A stretch of DNA of 21,320 bases. Source: CAVZLD01 sp964522605 (GTDB taxonomy: Bacteria; Planctomycetota; Planctomycetia; Pirellulales; Pirellulaceae). The stretch lies in assembly GCA_964522605.1 (NCBI GenBank), contig CAZFWV010000091.1:1-21320 (forward strand), written 5' to 3'. Numbering within the stretch: the stretch's first letter is position 1; every line of letters starts with the position of its first letter. Position numbers and translations under genes: made by a program. Shown piece by piece: positions 1 through 7,501 of this stretch. Below the pieces are notes generated by a model, which had not been told where the DNA came from, ran no database searches, and worked only from the letters and a program-made list of their open reading frames with translations.

Positions 1-28
1 TGCCCCAGCAGATCGGCAAACTGGGGCA
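1..28. repeat. Perfect 8-bp inverted repeat at window start
   Basis: TGCCCCAG (1-8) pairs perfectly with CTGGGGCA (21-28) around a 12-nt loop. No T-run follows, so a classical intrinsic terminator is not supported. It may be the end of a gene outside the window or part of a dispersed intergenic repeat. The rest of 29-255 shows no gene that I can support. Confidence 0.4.
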
Positions 29-255
29 TCGCTGCGCTCTGCCACCAGCCACCCTACCAAGAGAACGGGTTTTGAAACCGCTTCTCGACAGACTGTTCGA
101 TTTTCGGCAAACCGTCCGATGGACGCGGTGCGGCAGGGCCGCAACCCAACGGGATGCTCCCGCACCCGGATCACGGCCGCTCCCGTTGGTCGCTCGATTT
201 CTTGCCGAGAAAAACAATATCTTCACCGTTAGCAGCGCAGAGGTTTGGACGCAGC

Positions 256-1065
256 ATGAGTTGGAATCTCTTGGAAACGAACTACGCGACGGTCAAGCAG
301 CAACGCTATGAAGTGGCTGTTTTGCCGCTAGGAGCCACGGAACCTCACAATCTGCATCTGCCATACGGGATGGATGTGCTCGAGGGCCAGACGGTGGGAG
401 AGCACATTTGCCGTGCCGCATTCGAGCGCGGTGCCAAGGTGGTTCTGCTGCCCACGATGCCGTATGGAACGGAGACGAACCTCCGGCAGTTTCCTCTAGC
501 GATGAATGTGAATCCCAACACGCTTTACGCCGTGGTCACGGATTTGATTGAGTCCCTCGTTGAAAGTGGAATTCGGAAGGTCGTGCTGTTGAACAGTCAT
601 GGCGGCAACGATTTAAAGCCGCTACTGCGGCAACTGTACGGCAAGACTCCAGCACACGTGTTTCTCTGCAACTGGTATCAGGCGATGGCCGAAGAATACG
701 GCTCGATCTTCGATCACTCGGAGGATCACGCCGGCGAAATGGAAACCTCCTTTGCGCTCGCGTACTATCCCCACCTCGTCGGTCGCAAGCCCGACGGGAC
801 CTTGCTGGCTGACGACGGTCGCAAGCGAATCTTTCGCTTCGAGGCCCTGCGGCAAGGCTGGGTGTCGATCACGCGCCCCTGGCACTTGCTGACGAGCAAC
901 TCCGGTGCCGCCTATCCGCATGCAGCATCGGCCGAAAAAGGACACCAAATGATGGACTTGGTCGTGGAGCGGCTGGCAAGTTTTCTCGTCGAGCTATCGC
1001 AGGCGCCGATCGACGAATGGTTTCCATTCCAGACCGACTTCGCGCCGAATTCCGGAGACCGTTGA
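256..1065 (+). CDS. Creatininase family amidohydrolase
   Basis: This 269-aa protein has the metal-ligand pattern of the creatininase family, which hydrolyses cyclic or linear amide bonds using two divalent metals. The segment GATEPHNLHLPYGMD (residues 26-40) supplies E29, H34 and D40. NSHGGND (113-119) supplies H115, and DHAGEMETS (157-165) supplies E161. The length fits the family (about 240-270 aa). The start is the ATG at 256, where homology-like sequence begins (MSWNLLETNY). A weak GAGG lies 12 nt upstream, and the open frame before it (from 154) is low-complexity and unlikely to be translated. The true substrate cannot be read from sequence, because the family also includes formamide hydrolases of riboflavin/F420 synthesis and mycofactocin peptidases. 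It stands alone, followed by a tRNA gene. The fold is confident and the substrate is unknown. Confidence 0.9.
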   Translation: MSWNLLETNYATVKQQRYEVAVLPLGATEPHNLHLPYGMDVLEGQTVGEHICRAAFERGAKVVLLPTMPYGTETNLRQFPLAMNVNPNTLYAVVTDLIESLVESGIRKVVLLNSHGGNDLKPLLRQLYGKTPAHVFLCNWYQAMAEEYGSIFDHSEDHAGEMETSFALAYYPHLVGRKPDGTLLADDGRKRIFRFEALRQGWVSITRPWHLLTSNSGAAYPHAASAEKGHQMMDLVVERLASFLVELSQAPIDEWFPFQTDFAPNSGDR

Positions 1066-1090
1066 CCGAAGTTCCACTCTTGCCTACATT
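1062..1090 (+). promoter_or_regulatory. Sigma70-type promoter for tRNA-His
   Basis: TTGACC (1062-1067, 5 of 6 to the -35 consensus) and TACATT (1085-1090, 4 of 6 to the -10 consensus) are separated by exactly 17 nt. Initiation near 1097 would give a leader of about 10 nt before the tRNA. The -35 box overlaps the TGA stop of the creatininase gene. This is a prediction from spacing and consensus only. Confidence 0.55.
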
Positions 1091-1106
1091 TAGGCTTTGC
1101 AGTTGT

Positions 1107-1181
1107 GGTGGCTGTAGCTCAGCTGGATAGAGCACCAGATTGTGGCTCTGGGGGTCGGGGGTTCAAATCCCCTCAGCCACC
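1107..1181 (+). tRNA. tRNA-His (anticodon GTG)
   Basis: A full cloverleaf is visible. The acceptor stem GTGGCTG (1108-1114) pairs with CAGCCAC (1174-1180). The D-arm contains TAGCTCAGCTGGATAGAGC. The anticodon stem CCAGA/TCTGG (1135-1139/1147-1151) encloses the loop TTGTGGC with anticodon GTG at 1142-1144. The T-arm contains GGGGGTTCAAATCCCC. A G at 1107 can pair with C at 1181, giving the extra G(-1):C73 pair that is the identity element for histidyl-tRNA synthetase. The 3' CCA is not encoded. Confidence 0.97.
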
Positions 1182-1186
1182 CTTCT

Positions 1187-1202
1187 CGCCCGAGATTGGG
1201 CG
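1187..1202 (+). terminator. Possible short hairpin after tRNA-His
   Basis: CGCCC (1187-1191) pairs with GGGCG (1198-1202) around a 6-nt loop just after the tRNA 3' end. The stem is short, and only scattered T residues follow (CTTTACTGTTCC), so terminator function is weakly supported. Confidence 0.3.
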
Positions 1203-1324
1203 GCTTTACTGTTCCTCTCCGTTCCGCTCCCACGGGTTGCCCACCGCGTGGGATGGGGACGCGGCCCCGCAGGACGGCCAAATCGCCGCCCCGAACGGCT
1301 GAATCAGGAGCGGCGGAGAAGCGA

Positions 1325-2737
1325 ATGAGCAACGTCCGCGATTTCGGCGCCGTGGGTGATGGAGCGGCGGATGACACCGCGGCAATCCAGCACGCAATCG
1401 ATCAAGGGGATGGTCAGCTGGAACTGCCGCGCGGCGATTACCGAATCACCCGCACCCTAGACATCCCGCTTGATCGCATCGGTCGCTTCTCGATCAGCGG
1501 CCAGGGAACCGTCGCCAAATTGATCATGGACGGTCCCGGTCCCGCGATCTTCCTGCACGCAACCCACTCCGGCAGCGCAGATCCCCTGGGATTTCATCCG
1601 CGGCATTGGCAGCGCGAACGGATGCCCACGGTTCGAGACCTGGAGATTGAGGGACGACATGGCCAAGCCGATGGAATCCGCCTCGAAGGCGTGATGCAGC
1701 CGACATTGACCAGCGTCCTGATTCGGGAAGTCCAACACGCGGTTCACGTCACCAATCGAGCGCGAAACCTGACGATCAGCCACTGTCATTTCTATCACAA
1801 CCGTGGCTGTGGCGTTTATCTCGACCGCGTCAATCTCCATCAGACGATCATCACCGGTTCCCACATCAGCTACTGCCGCCTCGGGGGAATCCGCATTGAA
1901 GACAGTGAGATTCGCAATCTGCAGATCACCGGAAACGATATCGAATACAACAACGACCGCACACACGACGTCGCAGCCGAACAACGTCGGCCGGCAGCCG
2001 ACATATGGATTGACGTGGGCCGCGAAGGATCGATTCGCGAGGGAACCATCAGTGGCAATACGATTCAGTCGACGTACAGTTCGGCGGGAGCCAATATCCG
2101 AATCCTCGGCGGCGAAGCGGTCGATCGTGCTCGAGCCGGAATGTGGTCCATCACGGGGAATCTGATCGGCAGCCAGCAAACGAACCTGCATCTGACGGCC
2201 GTGCGTGGCGTCACGATAACAGGGAACTACATCTACAGTGGGCACCATCGGAATCTGCTCGTCGAAGCCTCCCGGAACATCGTCGTCGGACCAAATTGCC
2301 TCGGTCATAATCCGGATTATCAACGCAGCGAACTGGCGACAGGAATTCGATTCGTCGACTGTCACAGCTGCAATCTATCGGGTCTGCTGATCGAGGACGC
2401 GGAAGCCGGTCGACATACGCTACCCGGGACGATCCCGCTCGTACGTACGGCGCTGCTGGAGTTGATTCGATGTCGACGGATGAACATCACCGGTTGCCAA
2501 TTCCTCGACGGCACCCCGCAGGGCGTGTACCTGGAAGACTGTTTCGACACCGTCTTGACCGGCTGCACCGTCCTGGACGATCGCTCCCCTCAACTCATGC
2601 GCACCGCGGTTCTGTGGAAAGGTCAGGGCGAGGGAAATATGATTGGGAATTCACGGATCGGGCGCGGAGTCGACGCGGATCTTGACGTCCCCAGCCACGT
2701 TCAGCTGGTCGGCAACGAACTGGACGACTCACCGTGA
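1325..2737 (+). CDS. Right-handed parallel beta-helix protein (pectate lyase 3 type)
   Basis: This is a 470-aa protein. The N-terminus VRDFGAVGDGAADDTAAIQ (residues 4-22) is the signature entry of the pectate-lyase-3/polygalacturonase-like beta-helix superfamily, where the first coil is capped before the solenoid. The remainder is built of short coils with recurring I-x-G-N/ITGN units (GNDIEYN, GNTIQST, GNLIGS, GNYIYSG), typical of beta-helix ladders. The ATG at 1325 is chosen because the conserved N-terminus begins there and purine-rich GGAG/GAAG lies just upstream. The longer frame from 1142 runs through the tRNA gene and cannot be real. No signal peptide is visible, which is unusual for a polysaccharide-active enzyme. 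It may be cytoplasmic, may bind rather than cleave glycans, or may be exported by another route. Catalytic residues cannot be assigned. Confidence 0.85.
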   Translation: MSNVRDFGAVGDGAADDTAAIQHAIDQGDGQLELPRGDYRITRTLDIPLDRIGRFSISGQGTVAKLIMDGPGPAIFLHATHSGSADPLGFHPRHWQRERMPTVRDLEIEGRHGQADGIRLEGVMQPTLTSVLIREVQHAVHVTNRARNLTISHCHFYHNRGCGVYLDRVNLHQTIITGSHISYCRLGGIRIEDSEIRNLQITGNDIEYNNDRTHDVAAEQRRPAADIWIDVGREGSIREGTISGNTIQSTYSSAGANIRILGGEAVDRARAGMWSITGNLIGSQQTNLHLTAVRGVTITGNYIYSGHHRNLLVEASRNIVVGPNCLGHNPDYQRSELATGIRFVDCHSCNLSGLLIEDAEAGRHTLPGTIPLVRTALLELIRCRRMNITGCQFLDGTPQGVYLEDCFDTVLTGCTVLDDRSPQLMRTAVLWKGQGEGNMIGNSRIGRGVDADLDVPSHVQLVGNELDDSP

Positions 2738-2825
2738 GCCGTTTCACTGAGGTGTCAAAGTCGCTACGAAGATGCGTTTCCCCATCGTGTACCCATTCGA
2801 CGCGGCGTGCTGAAGATCGCTGACC

Positions 2826-2834
2826 GGGGAGAGG
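2826..2834 (+). promoter_or_regulatory. Ribosome binding site that decides the AAA+ start
   Basis: GGGGAGAGG lies 5 nt upstream of the ATG at 2840. This favours that ATG over the in-frame GTG at 2807, which has no comparable site. Confidence 0.6.
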
Positions 2835-2839
2835 TCAAC

Positions 2840-4510
2840 ATGCCAGCTGGCCGGGACAACGAACTCCTGGAGGACTTTCAGCAGACGCTCGTCGATTGTC
2901 GCCGATTGTATCTCGACGGAGGTCACCGCTGCGTTCATGATTATCCGGATCTGATCCAAAAGTCGCCGGAGGAATTCCTCCACTGGATGGATGATCTTCA
3001 CAAAGGCCTGGTCGTCAAGGTCTACATGGACGTCGCCTTAGCCGATCAGCGCTGGCGGCCTGCCGAACGCACGCTCGCACAGTTGCTCGTGCAACACGTC
3101 TGGCAGCGGGATCTGGAAGGCGATGATCTGCGAGAAGCGGCTCGTGGCCTGAGCGAGCGCGCTCGGCAGTTGCGCCTGTTCAGTCTCATTCGACCGTTCG
3201 CCGAAATCGCTCCGCTGCGAGATCAAGTTGGAGAACTGCAAACGGTCGTCATGCGGCTGGCCAACCTCGTTGCCAAAGCAGACCGTGACTTCTGTGAGAC
3301 GGAGGCGCGACGACTGCAGTCACTGCAGGAGGAACTGCAGTCGCACCTGACGAATCTGCCGCTCGATTCCCCCAGCCAGCACGAAATCCGTCGCTCCCGC
3401 TCGCGCCAGGCCGTCCGCCGCGTGCCTCGTGACGCCCAACGGGTTCACCAGGACTGCGAGCTCGCGGAAGCCGCCGCCGTTGAACCCCAACTTAGCGCCG
3501 AAGAACAACTGCAACAGGCAATCGCCGAACTGAATCGGCTCGTGGGCCTGGACACCGTGAAGCAGGAAATTCGCACGCTGACCAATTTTTTGAAATTGCA
3601 GCGTCATCGCGAGAAGGCGGGTCTGCCGCGAACCCCGTTAAGCCTGCATATGGTATTCGCCGGCAATCCCGGCACGGGAAAAACCACCGTCGCCCGCATC
3701 GTCGCCCGGATCTTTGGCGCAATGGGGATCCTGAAGAAGGGACACCTGATCGAAACCGATCGTTCGGGCCTGGTCGCCGAATATGCAGGCCAGACCGGGC
3801 CCAAAACGAATGCTCTCATCGATCAGGCCCTCGATGGCGTACTGTTCATCGACGAAGCCTACAGTCTGGTTGCCGACCAGAGTGACGACGCCTTCGGCCG
3901 CGAGGCCCTGCAGACACTCATGAAACGCATGGAAGATGATCGGAGTCGCTTGGTCGTCATCCTGGCCGGCTATTCGGCACCGATGGAACGACTGCTGCAC
4001 GCCAACCCCGGGCTCTCATCCCGCTTCAGTCGAACACTCCACTTCGCAGATTACGAACCGGTTGATTTGGGACGCATCTTCGAACGGATGTGCGCGGCAA
4101 ATCATTACCAGATTCCCGCCGAAGTCCGCCATCGGCTCCTGCTGGGATTCCGCTGGTTGTACCATCAACGTGACGAACACTTTGGAAACGGTCGCCTGGT
4201 TCGCAACCTGTTTGAAGATGCCATCCGCCGACTGGCGAATCGCGTTGCGAATATCAACCCCGTCACCCGGCAGCTATTGACCGAACTGCGCGTCGACGAT
4301 CTGCCTTTCGCCGAGGTTCCCGAAAGCGTATGGAGGGCACCCCTGGCATCCGCACCGTATCGGATCGACTGTCCAAATTGTGAGCGACGCTGTTCGCTGC
4401 CCCCTTCCTTACTGGGGAGTCGGGTCCGATGTCGGCGCTGTCAGCATCAATTCCTAATCGACTGGGCTCCTCCACCAGCCCCGACGGATGAAGCGCCGGA
4501 GACCGGCTGA
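2840..4510 (+). CDS. CbbX/SpoVK-like AAA+ ATPase with C-terminal zinc ribbon
   Basis: This is a 556-aa three-part protein. Residues 1 to about 205 are charged and helix-rich, without a domain I recognise, ending in an arginine-rich linker. Residues of about 215-490 form an AAA+ module of the CbbX/stage V sporulation K family. It has Walker A GNPGTGKT (275-282), Walker B VLFIDEA (334-340), a GLSSRFSR segment that could hold the arginine finger, and a GNGRLVRN sensor-2-like segment. Residues of about 508-540 hold four or five cysteines (C511, C514, C518, C531, C534) in a CPNC...CRRC zinc ribbon resembling MJ0042-type ribbons. Family members are hexameric remodelling ATPases, for example CbbX, the red-type Rubisco activase. 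No Rubisco or sporulation gene is nearby, so the client is unknown. The start is set by the strong GGGGAGAGG site. Family call is confident and role unknown. Confidence 0.88.
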   Translation: MPAGRDNELLEDFQQTLVDCRRLYLDGGHRCVHDYPDLIQKSPEEFLHWMDDLHKGLVVKVYMDVALADQRWRPAERTLAQLLVQHVWQRDLEGDDLREAARGLSERARQLRLFSLIRPFAEIAPLRDQVGELQTVVMRLANLVAKADRDFCETEARRLQSLQEELQSHLTNLPLDSPSQHEIRRSRSRQAVRRVPRDAQRVHQDCELAEAAAVEPQLSAEEQLQQAIAELNRLVGLDTVKQEIRTLTNFLKLQRHREKAGLPRTPLSLHMVFAGNPGTGKTTVARIVARIFGAMGILKKGHLIETDRSGLVAEYAGQTGPKTNALIDQALDGVLFIDEAYSLVADQSDDAFGREALQTLMKRMEDDRSRLVVILAGYSAPMERLLHANPGLSSRFSRTLHFADYEPVDLGRIFERMCAANHYQIPAEVRHRLLLGFRWLYHQRDEHFGNGRLVRNLFEDAIRRLANRVANINPVTRQLLTELRVDDLPFAEVPESVWRAPLASAPYRIDCPNCERRCSLPPSLLGSRVRCRRCQHQFLIDWAPPPAPTDEAPETG

Positions 4511-4635
4511 ACTTCGCCCCTTCCGCTCCGTCTGATTCTTCTCCCCAAGCGATTCTTCGGTTCGCTGCTTCTATCGCGCGCCAAGTGAAAAGAGTATCAT
4601 GCCGGTGGCGTTGGTGGCTTGGCGGGAGTGATAGC

Positions 4636-5490
4636 ATGCGATTGTGCAAATACCTTGGGCGAGATGGACGAGAGACGGTCGGGATCCTGGAAGGAGAGCG
4701 ACTCTTTCCGCTGACCTGCGAAACGGGCCATGTAAAATCCCTGGCGGATCTGCTCGAAACCGAAGAGATCCACCAGATGATCGACTTTCTGCGCGGCTCG
4801 CATGCGGTGAGCCTTTCCCAGGTCACTCTGCTGGCTCCCATCGATCAGCAGGAAGTCTGGGCAGCCGGGGTCACGTATCGACGTAGTCAGGCAGCGCGGA
4901 TGGAAGAGTCAGAGGCCGCCGCGACCTGTTATGACCGCGTCTACAGCTCACCGCGGCCCGAGTTGTTCTTCAAAGCCACGCCGCACCGCGTCGTCGGTCC
5001 GGGTGCCCCAATCCGGATTCGGCAGGATGCGCAATGGAATGTTCCCGAGCCGGAACTGACGCTCGTTCTCAATTCCAAAATGCAGTTGGTGGGCTTCACG
5101 GTGGGCAATGACGTCAGCAGCCGGGACATCGAAGGTGAAAACCCACTCTATCTGCCGCAGGCAAAAGTCTACAATCAATGCTGCAGTCTTGGACCTTGCA
5201 TTACGTTGGTGGAAAGCATGCCGCCTCGCAATCAAATCGGAATCCAATTACGTGTGATGCGAGGTAGTCAGTGCGTCTACGAAGGTCGTACCGATGTGGG
5301 ACAAATGGCGCGGTCGTTCGAAAACTTGATCGAATGGCTTGGCCGTGACAATACATTCCCACAAGGCGTCTTTCTGCTGACTGGTACGGGCATCGTGCCG
5401 GAACGATCGTTCAGTCTGCAAGATGGTGATCGCGTCGATATCGAAATCGATGGCATCGGTTGCCTGAGCAATCCGGTCATTCAGGGTTGA
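4636..5490 (+). CDS. FAH-superfamily protein, probable 2-keto-3-deoxy-pentonate dehydratase
   Basis: This is a 284-aa fumarylacetoacetate hydrolase-fold protein. The core reads WNVPEPEL (134-141), GNDVSSRDIEGENPLYLPQ (157-175) and KVYNQCCSLGP. E138, E140 and D159 sit where FAH enzymes bind Mg2+. The ENPLYLPQ(A/S)K stretch resembles what I recall of archaeal 2-keto-3-deoxy-D-arabinonate dehydratase (KdaD), with the same spacing of the three metal ligands. That enzyme removes water from 2-keto-3-deoxypentonate to give alpha-ketoglutarate semialdehyde. The next gene is the dehydrogenase that uses this product, which supports the assignment. The start is the ATG at 4636 preceded by GGGAG at 7-nt spacing; an earlier in-frame ATG at 4585 lacks such a site and adds odd sequence. 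Alternative: another FAH-fold hydrolase or hydratase of aromatic or sugar-acid catabolism. Fold certain, substrate inferred. Confidence 0.8.
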   Translation: MRLCKYLGRDGRETVGILEGERLFPLTCETGHVKSLADLLETEEIHQMIDFLRGSHAVSLSQVTLLAPIDQQEVWAAGVTYRRSQAARMEESEAAATCYDRVYSSPRPELFFKATPHRVVGPGAPIRIRQDAQWNVPEPELTLVLNSKMQLVGFTVGNDVSSRDIEGENPLYLPQAKVYNQCCSLGPCITLVESMPPRNQIGIQLRVMRGSQCVYEGRTDVGQMARSFENLIEWLGRDNTFPQGVFLLTGTGIVPERSFSLQDGDRVDIEIDGIGCLSNPVIQG

Positions 5491-5671
5491 TCAACGGGCG
5501 AGCGGCGAAACAGGGAATCGCCAGCGAAAGTCCCACATTTTTCAGTTCCTTCGCCCACGATTGCTTGACCCGCGGAATGATCCAGACAGAGCCTTCCCTT
5601 CGCATCGCGCGATCGATCAACGGATCGCCGATTCCATTCGATAAATTTTCCATTCGAAGGAGCTAATCCCG

Positions 5672-7267
5672 ATGAGTTCGCAACCGGTGTTGATCGATGG
5701 CCAATGGCGTGCCTCTCAGGCCACCTCGACATTTCAGGCCGCAAATCCAACGACCGGAGACGTCCTTCCGGAAGTCTATCCCGTCAGCTCCTGGGCCGAC
5801 TGCGAGGCTGCGTTGGCGGCCGCAGATGAGGCGGCGAGCAGCCTGCGACAATTGCCGGTCGAAGCAATCGCAGATTTTCTCGCTGCGTATGCCGATCAGA
5901 TCGAGCAGGCCCGAGATGATCTTGTCGAGCTCGCGCACCAAGAAACCGGATTGCCAAGCACCCCGCGGTTGGCGGACGTCGAACTGCCGCGGACCACCAA
6001 TCAACTTCGGCAAGCGGCCAGTGCCGCGCGCGACCAGAGCTGGCGAATGGCGACGATCGATACGAAAGCTGGGATTCGCTCGGGGTATGCTGCGATTGGC
6101 CCAGTATGCGTATTTGGACCGAACAACTTTCCCTTCGCGTTTGGCAGCGTCTCGGGCGGAGATTTCGCTGCCGCAATCGCCGCCGGGAACCCGGTCCTGG
6201 GGAAAGCCAATTCCTCGCATCCCGGAACGACACGGCGGTTTGCCGAAATTGCCTTGCAGGCCGTCGAAGCGACCGGATTGCCAAGCGGCACGGTGCAGCT
6301 GATCTACCGTCTCCCACATGAGGACGGCATGCGACTGGTCGCCGATCCCCGCGTCGGAGCCACGGCATACACCGGCAGTCGGTCGGCCGGATTGCAGCTC
6401 AAGGCGGCGGCTGATGAAGCGGGCAACCCCATCTATCTGGAGCTGTCGAGTGTGAACCCGGTCATCATGCTGCCCGGCGCACTGCGTGAACGAGGAGATG
6501 CGCTGGTTGAGGAGTTCGTGACGAGCGGTCTCATGGGAACTGGGCAATTCTGCACAAACCCGGGACTGCTGATCTTGATCGCAGATCGCGCGACGGAGCA
6601 GTTCCTGACCGGCGTTGCCGGCCGCTACGAACAACAGCCCCCCGGGGTCCTGCTGTCGGCCGGCGTCCGCCGACAGTTGCTTCAGGGCATTCAGACGCTC
6701 CACGAGTCGGGAGCGGAGATTCTGACCGGTGGCAATCCGGTCAGCGGTGGCGCATATCGCTGCCAGAATACGCTCTTACGGATCCCAGGTGCCGAATTCC
6801 TCCAAGCGCCCGGGGCACTCCAGACCGAGGCCTTTGGCAACTGCACGCTCGCCGTTGTTGCCGAATCCGTCGCGCAGGCCTGCGAAATCGTGGAACACCT
6901 CGAGGGCAACCTGACCGGCAGTATCTACTCTGCGTCCGACAACCAGGAAGAAGCGGATTACGAACGGCTTGCGCGTCCATTGCGGTGTCGAGTGGGCCGC
7001 TTGCTGAACGACAAAATGCCGACGGGGGTTGCAGTTTCCCCTGCCATGAATCACGGCGGCCCCTTCCCGGCTACCGGCCACCCAGGATTTACCGCCGTCG
7101 GCATCCCGGCCTCAATTCACCGTTTTGCCATGCTGCAGTGCTTCGATCAGGTTCGCCCCCATCGTCTACCCGCTTGGTTGCGCAACAAAAATCCGAACAA
7201 CATCATGTGGCGATGTGTCGACGGACAGTGGACCCAATCCGACATTCCCGACGACCAAGTCGCGTGA
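5672..7267 (+). CDS. Aldehyde dehydrogenase, probable alpha-ketoglutarate semialdehyde (2,5-dioxovalerate) dehydrogenase
   Basis: This is a 531-aa ALDH-superfamily enzyme, predicted to oxidise 2,5-dioxopentanoate to 2-oxoglutarate with NAD(P)+. Visible elements are the oxyanion asparagine in GPNNFPFAFG (N152), the cofactor-binding lysine in GKANSSHPG (K178), ELSSVNP with the general base E257, and the catalytic cysteine in GQFCTNPG (C294). The GQFCTNPG and GKANSSHPG forms and the length above 500 aa are those of the 2,5-dioxovalerate/NADP+-type group rather than betaine- or succinate-type ALDHs. AAGGAG (5658-5663) precedes the ATG by 8 nt. It lies 181 bp after the FAH-fold dehydratase candidate on the same strand, probably in one transcription unit. 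Together they fit the end of the Weimberg-type pathway or, for this enzyme alone, hydroxyproline or glucarate degradation. The upstream pentonate dehydratase and sugar dehydrogenase are not in this window. Confidence 0.87.
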   Translation: MSSQPVLIDGQWRASQATSTFQAANPTTGDVLPEVYPVSSWADCEAALAAADEAASSLRQLPVEAIADFLAAYADQIEQARDDLVELAHQETGLPSTPRLADVELPRTTNQLRQAASAARDQSWRMATIDTKAGIRSGYAAIGPVCVFGPNNFPFAFGSVSGGDFAAAIAAGNPVLGKANSSHPGTTRRFAEIALQAVEATGLPSGTVQLIYRLPHEDGMRLVADPRVGATAYTGSRSAGLQLKAAADEAGNPIYLELSSVNPVIMLPGALRERGDALVEEFVTSGLMGTGQFCTNPGLLILIADRATEQFLTGVAGRYEQQPPGVLLSAGVRRQLLQGIQTLHESGAEILTGGNPVSGGAYRCQNTLLRIPGAEFLQAPGALQTEAFGNCTLAVVAESVAQACEIVEHLEGNLTGSIYSASDNQEEADYERLARPLRCRVGRLLNDKMPTGVAVSPAMNHGGPFPATGHPGFTAVGIPASIHRFAMLQCFDQVRPHRLPAWLRNKNPNNIMWRCVDGQWTQSDIPDDQVA

Positions 7268-7489
7268 AGATTGCCGGGCCAATGGCTTCTTCGGATCGAC
7301 TCCGCCATAATGAGGAATTCTGGTTGCCGGGAAAACTGCCGGACCGATCGGGACGGATCAAAGAATGGCCGTCGAGTGGACAAGCAGGAGTCGAACGCGA
7401 ACGTGTCCCTCCGGGGAGGTTTTTCGGCGCTGCACCGCCAGTCCAATCGCTCGAGAATCCAACCGCATCGTGATGCGAACTCAAATAAT

Positions 7490-7494
7490 AGGAG
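7490..7494 (+). promoter_or_regulatory. Shine-Dalgarno site supporting the TTG start of the TPR gene
   Basis: AGGAG is followed by 7 nt and then TTG (7502), which opens a textbook hydrophobic signal sequence. The in-frame ATG choices 200 nt upstream have no such site and would put a long polar arginine-rich stretch before the hydrophobic segment. Confidence 0.65.
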
Positions 7495-7501
7495 CGTACC
7501 C

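Noticed and set aside
1107..1181. tRNA-His as an integration (att) site
   Set aside because: No second copy of the tRNA 3' end and no integrase gene were seen in the window.
1105..1302. Short plus-strand frames crossing the tRNA
   Set aside because: They translate the tRNA itself and have no coding evidence.
1457..2365. 302-residue open frame antisense to the beta-helix gene
   Set aside because: Mirror frame of a GC-biased coding region, with no recognisable protein features and no ribosome site.
5663..6703. 346-residue open frame antisense to the aldehyde dehydrogenase
   Set aside because: The sense strand is an unmistakable ALDH; the antisense product is low in hydrophobic cores and rich in Arg/Gly/Ser as expected of shadow frames.
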